From the NCBI RefSeq assembly GCF_900105325.1, contig NZ_FNSU01000003.1, positions 2,170,001 through 2,234,000 on the forward strand: 64,000 nucleotides of DNA. Reading direction: 5' to 3'. Below are positions 62,646 to 64,000 of the stretch, piece after piece (position 1 is the stretch's first letter; each line of letters begins with the position of its first letter). Made by a program: the position numbers and the translations under genes. Under the pieces are notes generated by a model. That model had not been told where the DNA came from. It saw only the letters and a program-made list of their open reading frames with translations, and made no database searches. This DNA comes from Pseudomonas marginalis. GTDB taxonomy: Bacteria > Pseudomonadota > Gammaproteobacteria > Pseudomonadales > Pseudomonadaceae.

Positions 62646-62809
62646 ACCGCCGCAACGGTACCAAGGGCCAGCGCCTGATCGAGCTGTTCAACGCCCTGCA
62701 GCGCCGAGAAACCACCTTCGGGCAGATCTACGCAATGTCGGCGTCGTGCGGTATCGACGCGCGGCGGGTGCTGGCTGATCACTTCCGCGGGAATTCAAAC
62801 GATGGGTAA
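62642..62809 (+). CDS. Small basic protein of unknown function
   Basis: A 55-residue protein, ATG overlapping the previous stop by 4 bases. The sequence (MNRRNGTKGQRLIELFNALQ ... CGIDARRVLADHF) is basic and helical and could be a helix-turn-helix. The coding stretch ends 7 bases before a cluster of TCGCGA palindromes. Confidence 0.5.
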   Translation: MNRRNGTKGQRLIELFNALQRRETTFGQIYAMSASCGIDARRVLADHFRGNSNDG

Positions 62810-62815
62810 GGGAAA

Positions 62816-62858
62816 TGTCGCGACACGGTTCGCGAACAACGAAAACGTGTCGCGACAC
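62816..62858. promoter_or_regulatory. Triple TCGCGA palindrome cluster ahead of the excisionase/integrase genes
   Basis: Three perfect palindromes lie in 43 bases: TGTCGCGACA at 62816-62825, GTTCGCGAAC at 62828-62837 and GTGTCGCGACAC at 62847-62858. All share the core TCGCGA; the outer two are identical over 10 bases and spaced 32 bases centre to centre, about three helical turns. They end 14 bases before the excisionase ATG, so they probably form the operator of the xis-int unit. Confidence 0.7.
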
Positions 62859-62872
62859 TCGAGGAAATACAT

Positions 62873-63085
62873 ATGCGAAAAGAGCTCATCAAAATCAGCG
62901 AATTCCAGCGACGGCGCTGGGGTGAAAACGGCACCCCGCCCTGCTCCCAGGCAATTCGCAATCATATCCGCAACGGTCTGGTGCCTGGCGAGCAGATCGG
63001 GAAGCTTTGGTACGTTGACTGGATCGCCTTCACCCGCTCGGACGGCAACGACCTGGTGGCGATGGTATTGAAAGGAGCTGCATGA
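62873..63085 (+). CDS. Excisionase-like protein upstream of integrase
   Basis: A 70-residue protein, ATG 62873. The pattern KISEFQRRRWGENGTPPCSQ AIRNHIRNGLVPGEQIGKLW YVDWIAF is that of a small winged-helix excisionase commonly paired with integrases in Pseudomonas phages. Its stop overlaps the integrase start. It should bias recombination toward excision. Confidence 0.75.
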   Translation: MRKELIKISEFQRRRWGENGTPPCSQAIRNHIRNGLVPGEQIGKLWYVDWIAFTRSDGNDLVAMVLKGAA

Positions 63086-64000
63086 TGGCACCCCGGCCGC
63101 GGAACAAGGCGAATAAGAGCCTCCCGCAGAACCTATACTTCGATGCGAGACGGTCGACATACCGCTACCGTCGGCCGACCGATGGGAAGTGGTTCCAGTT
63201 CGGCGGCGATCGCATCAAAGCGATCGATGCCGCCAAACAACTGAACCTGGAGTTCATGCGTGGCGCTGACCTGGTCGGCGCCGTGCTCTCTGCGTCGTCG
63301 GAATCGTTCGCCACATTCCTCGATACCTACGAGCGTGACGTACTCCCCCCGCGCGAGCTTGCAAAAGGGACCCTGGGCCTTTATGCCGTGCACTTCCGAC
63401 GTTTCCGGAAGCAGTTTGAGGGCAAAGCGGTCGACCAGATCACTATCCGCATGATCGCGGAGATGCTGGACGTCATTACGCCGCGCTCCGCGAACCAATC
63501 TCGGGCACTGCTGATCGACATTTTCAACCACGCAGCCGCCAAAGGTCTTTGCCCTGACAACCCAGCAGCCAGCACCATCAACAGGATCGAGAAGAAACAG
63601 CGTAAACGGCACACCGTCGAAGGGTTGAAGGCAATCAGGGATAAGTCGCCAGCCTGGCTACAGAATGCAATTGACCTGGCACTGATCACCGCCCAGCGTC
63701 GCACAGACATCCTGGACATGCGCTTTGATGGGGTCAGGGAAGGTTTTCTCTACGTCGTGCAGAAGAAGACGGCCAAGGCTACCGACGCGGCCTGGATTCG
63801 ATTCAGGGTTACGCCCGAGCTGCAGGCTGTCATTAGCCGATGCCGAGACGATGTTGTGTCGCCGTACCTGGTGCACCGCAAGCCGGATCGACTGAAACAG
63901 AAGCAGGCACAGACGAAGGACCACTGGACGAAGGTTGAGGAGCGGTATTTGACGCGAGCATTCAAGGAGGCCAGGGAGGCTGCGAACTGCTACGCGGGGT
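63082..64000 (+). CDS. Tyrosine recombinase/phage-type integrase (partial, C-terminus off the right edge)
   Basis: 306 residues to the edge, from ATG 63082 in ATGATG overlapping the xis stop (AAAGGAGCTGC upstream). The N-terminal arm-binding domain (NLYFDARRSTYRYRRPTDGK) is followed by a core-binding SAM-like domain about 70-170 and the catalytic domain from about 180. The first catalytic arginine is in LITAQRRTDILDM; the Lys lies in VQKKTAKA. The HxxR and Tyr motifs are outside the window. Faces right, toward the expected intact tRNA-Pro, and would catalyse recombination at the tRNA att site. Confidence 0.92.
   Translation, partial: MMAPRPRNKANKSLPQNLYFDARRSTYRYRRPTDGKWFQFGGDRIKAIDAAKQLNLEFMRGADLVGAVLSASSESFATFLDTYERDVLPPRELAKGTLGLYAVHFRRFRKQFEGKAVDQITIRMIAEMLDVITPRSANQSRALLIDIFNHAAAKGLCPDNPAASTINRIEKKQRKRHTVEGLKAIRDKSPAWLQNAIDLALITAQRRTDILDMRFDGVREGFLYVVQKKTAKATDAAWIRFRVTPELQAVISRCRDDVVSPYLVHRKPDRLKQKQAQTKDHWTKVEERYLTRAFKEAREAANCYAG

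Larger units (their letters stand above)
56267..64000. mobile_element. tRNA-Pro-integrated genetic island (right end beyond window)
   Basis: Bounded on the left by the tRNA-Pro fragment and on the right by a tyrosine recombinase gene cut by the edge. The orientation is consistent: the CCA end of the fragment faces left, so chromosome lies left and element right. Contents are lower in GC than the chromosome in the left part, rich in small unknown genes, and include three excisionase/AlpA-like proteins, a DUF4224 protein and an Arc-type protein. No phage structural, lysis or replication genes are seen. If the integrase adjoins the far att site, the island is about 8 kb. Confidence 0.85.

Noticed and set aside
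62802..63071. 89-residue plus-strand frame overlapping the excisionase gene
   Set aside because: It crosses the palindrome cluster and then shadows the excisionase, which has recognisable family sequence and is coupled to the integrase.
56267..64000. Complete prophage
   Set aside because: No capsid, terminase, tail, lysis or replication gene is visible, and integrase at one end with the att fragment at the other leaves little room for them, unless the element extends far beyond the window.

Overview
The window reads as chromosome of a Pseudomonas of the fluorescens group. This rests on GC-rich coding with strong third-position bias, Pseudomonas-type REP palindromes (core GTAGGAGCGAGCTTGCTCGC), a tRNA-Pro(GGG) fragment of pseudomonad type, and many gene families typical of the genus. 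The species cannot be fixed from the sequence alone.

Layout, left to right. (1) 1-2477: a SAM-dependent O-methyltransferase cut by the left edge, divergent from a SufR-like cysteine-rich HTH regulator and an NfsA-type nitroreductase. (2) 2444-8631: an RND efflux operon (adaptor, pump, outer-membrane lipoprotein) and a DUF2165 membrane protein. (3) 8855-15967: TonB-dependent receptor, polar amino acid ABC transporter, FAD amine oxidase and RidA-family protein, all one strand; it looks like an uptake-and-oxidation pathway for an amino compound. (4) 16556-26451: a complete type II secretion operon in the Xps-like order E-F-G-H-I-J-K-L-M-(N/C)-D, with most genes coupled by 4-base stop/start overlaps and a lipoprotein secretin. 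(5) 26580-30065: a small exported protein and a secreted GH3 glucosidase with a PA14 domain, a plausible secretion substrate. (6) 30090-31366: an IS481-family insertion sequence inside a dispersed intergenic repeat. (7) 31802-38123: TetR and LacI regulators, then TonB receptor, NtaA-type flavin monooxygenase and SsuA-like binding protein, probably for an organosulfur compound. (8) 38235-44621: fecBCDE-type iron ABC transporter and a siderophore receptor with an STN signalling domain. (9) 44744-49487: cytoplasmic gamma-glutamyltransferase, an amino acid ABC transporter and a GntR regulator. (10) 49744-55785: a CpxRA-like two-component system with a downstream unknown gene, a divergent stand-alone BamA paralogue, and a DUF115/GT42-like protein.

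(11) From 56267 to beyond the right edge lies an integrative element. Its left end is a 47-base 3' fragment of tRNA-Pro(GGG), followed by a terminator that served the tRNA. At the right edge is a tyrosine recombinase preceded by an excisionase-like gene and a cluster of TCGCGA palindromes. No capsid, tail or terminase genes are visible, so this looks like a small non-phage island (about 8 kb if the integrase adjoins the far att site). Its cargo includes a zinc-finger/DUF4145 protein, a coupled zinc-ribbon plus coiled-coil membrane pair, other unknown membrane or secreted proteins, and an Arc-like DNA-binding domain fused to a DUF1566-like domain. This cargo is the best place to look for something undescribed.

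Family names are from my recognition of sequence motifs; no database search was run.
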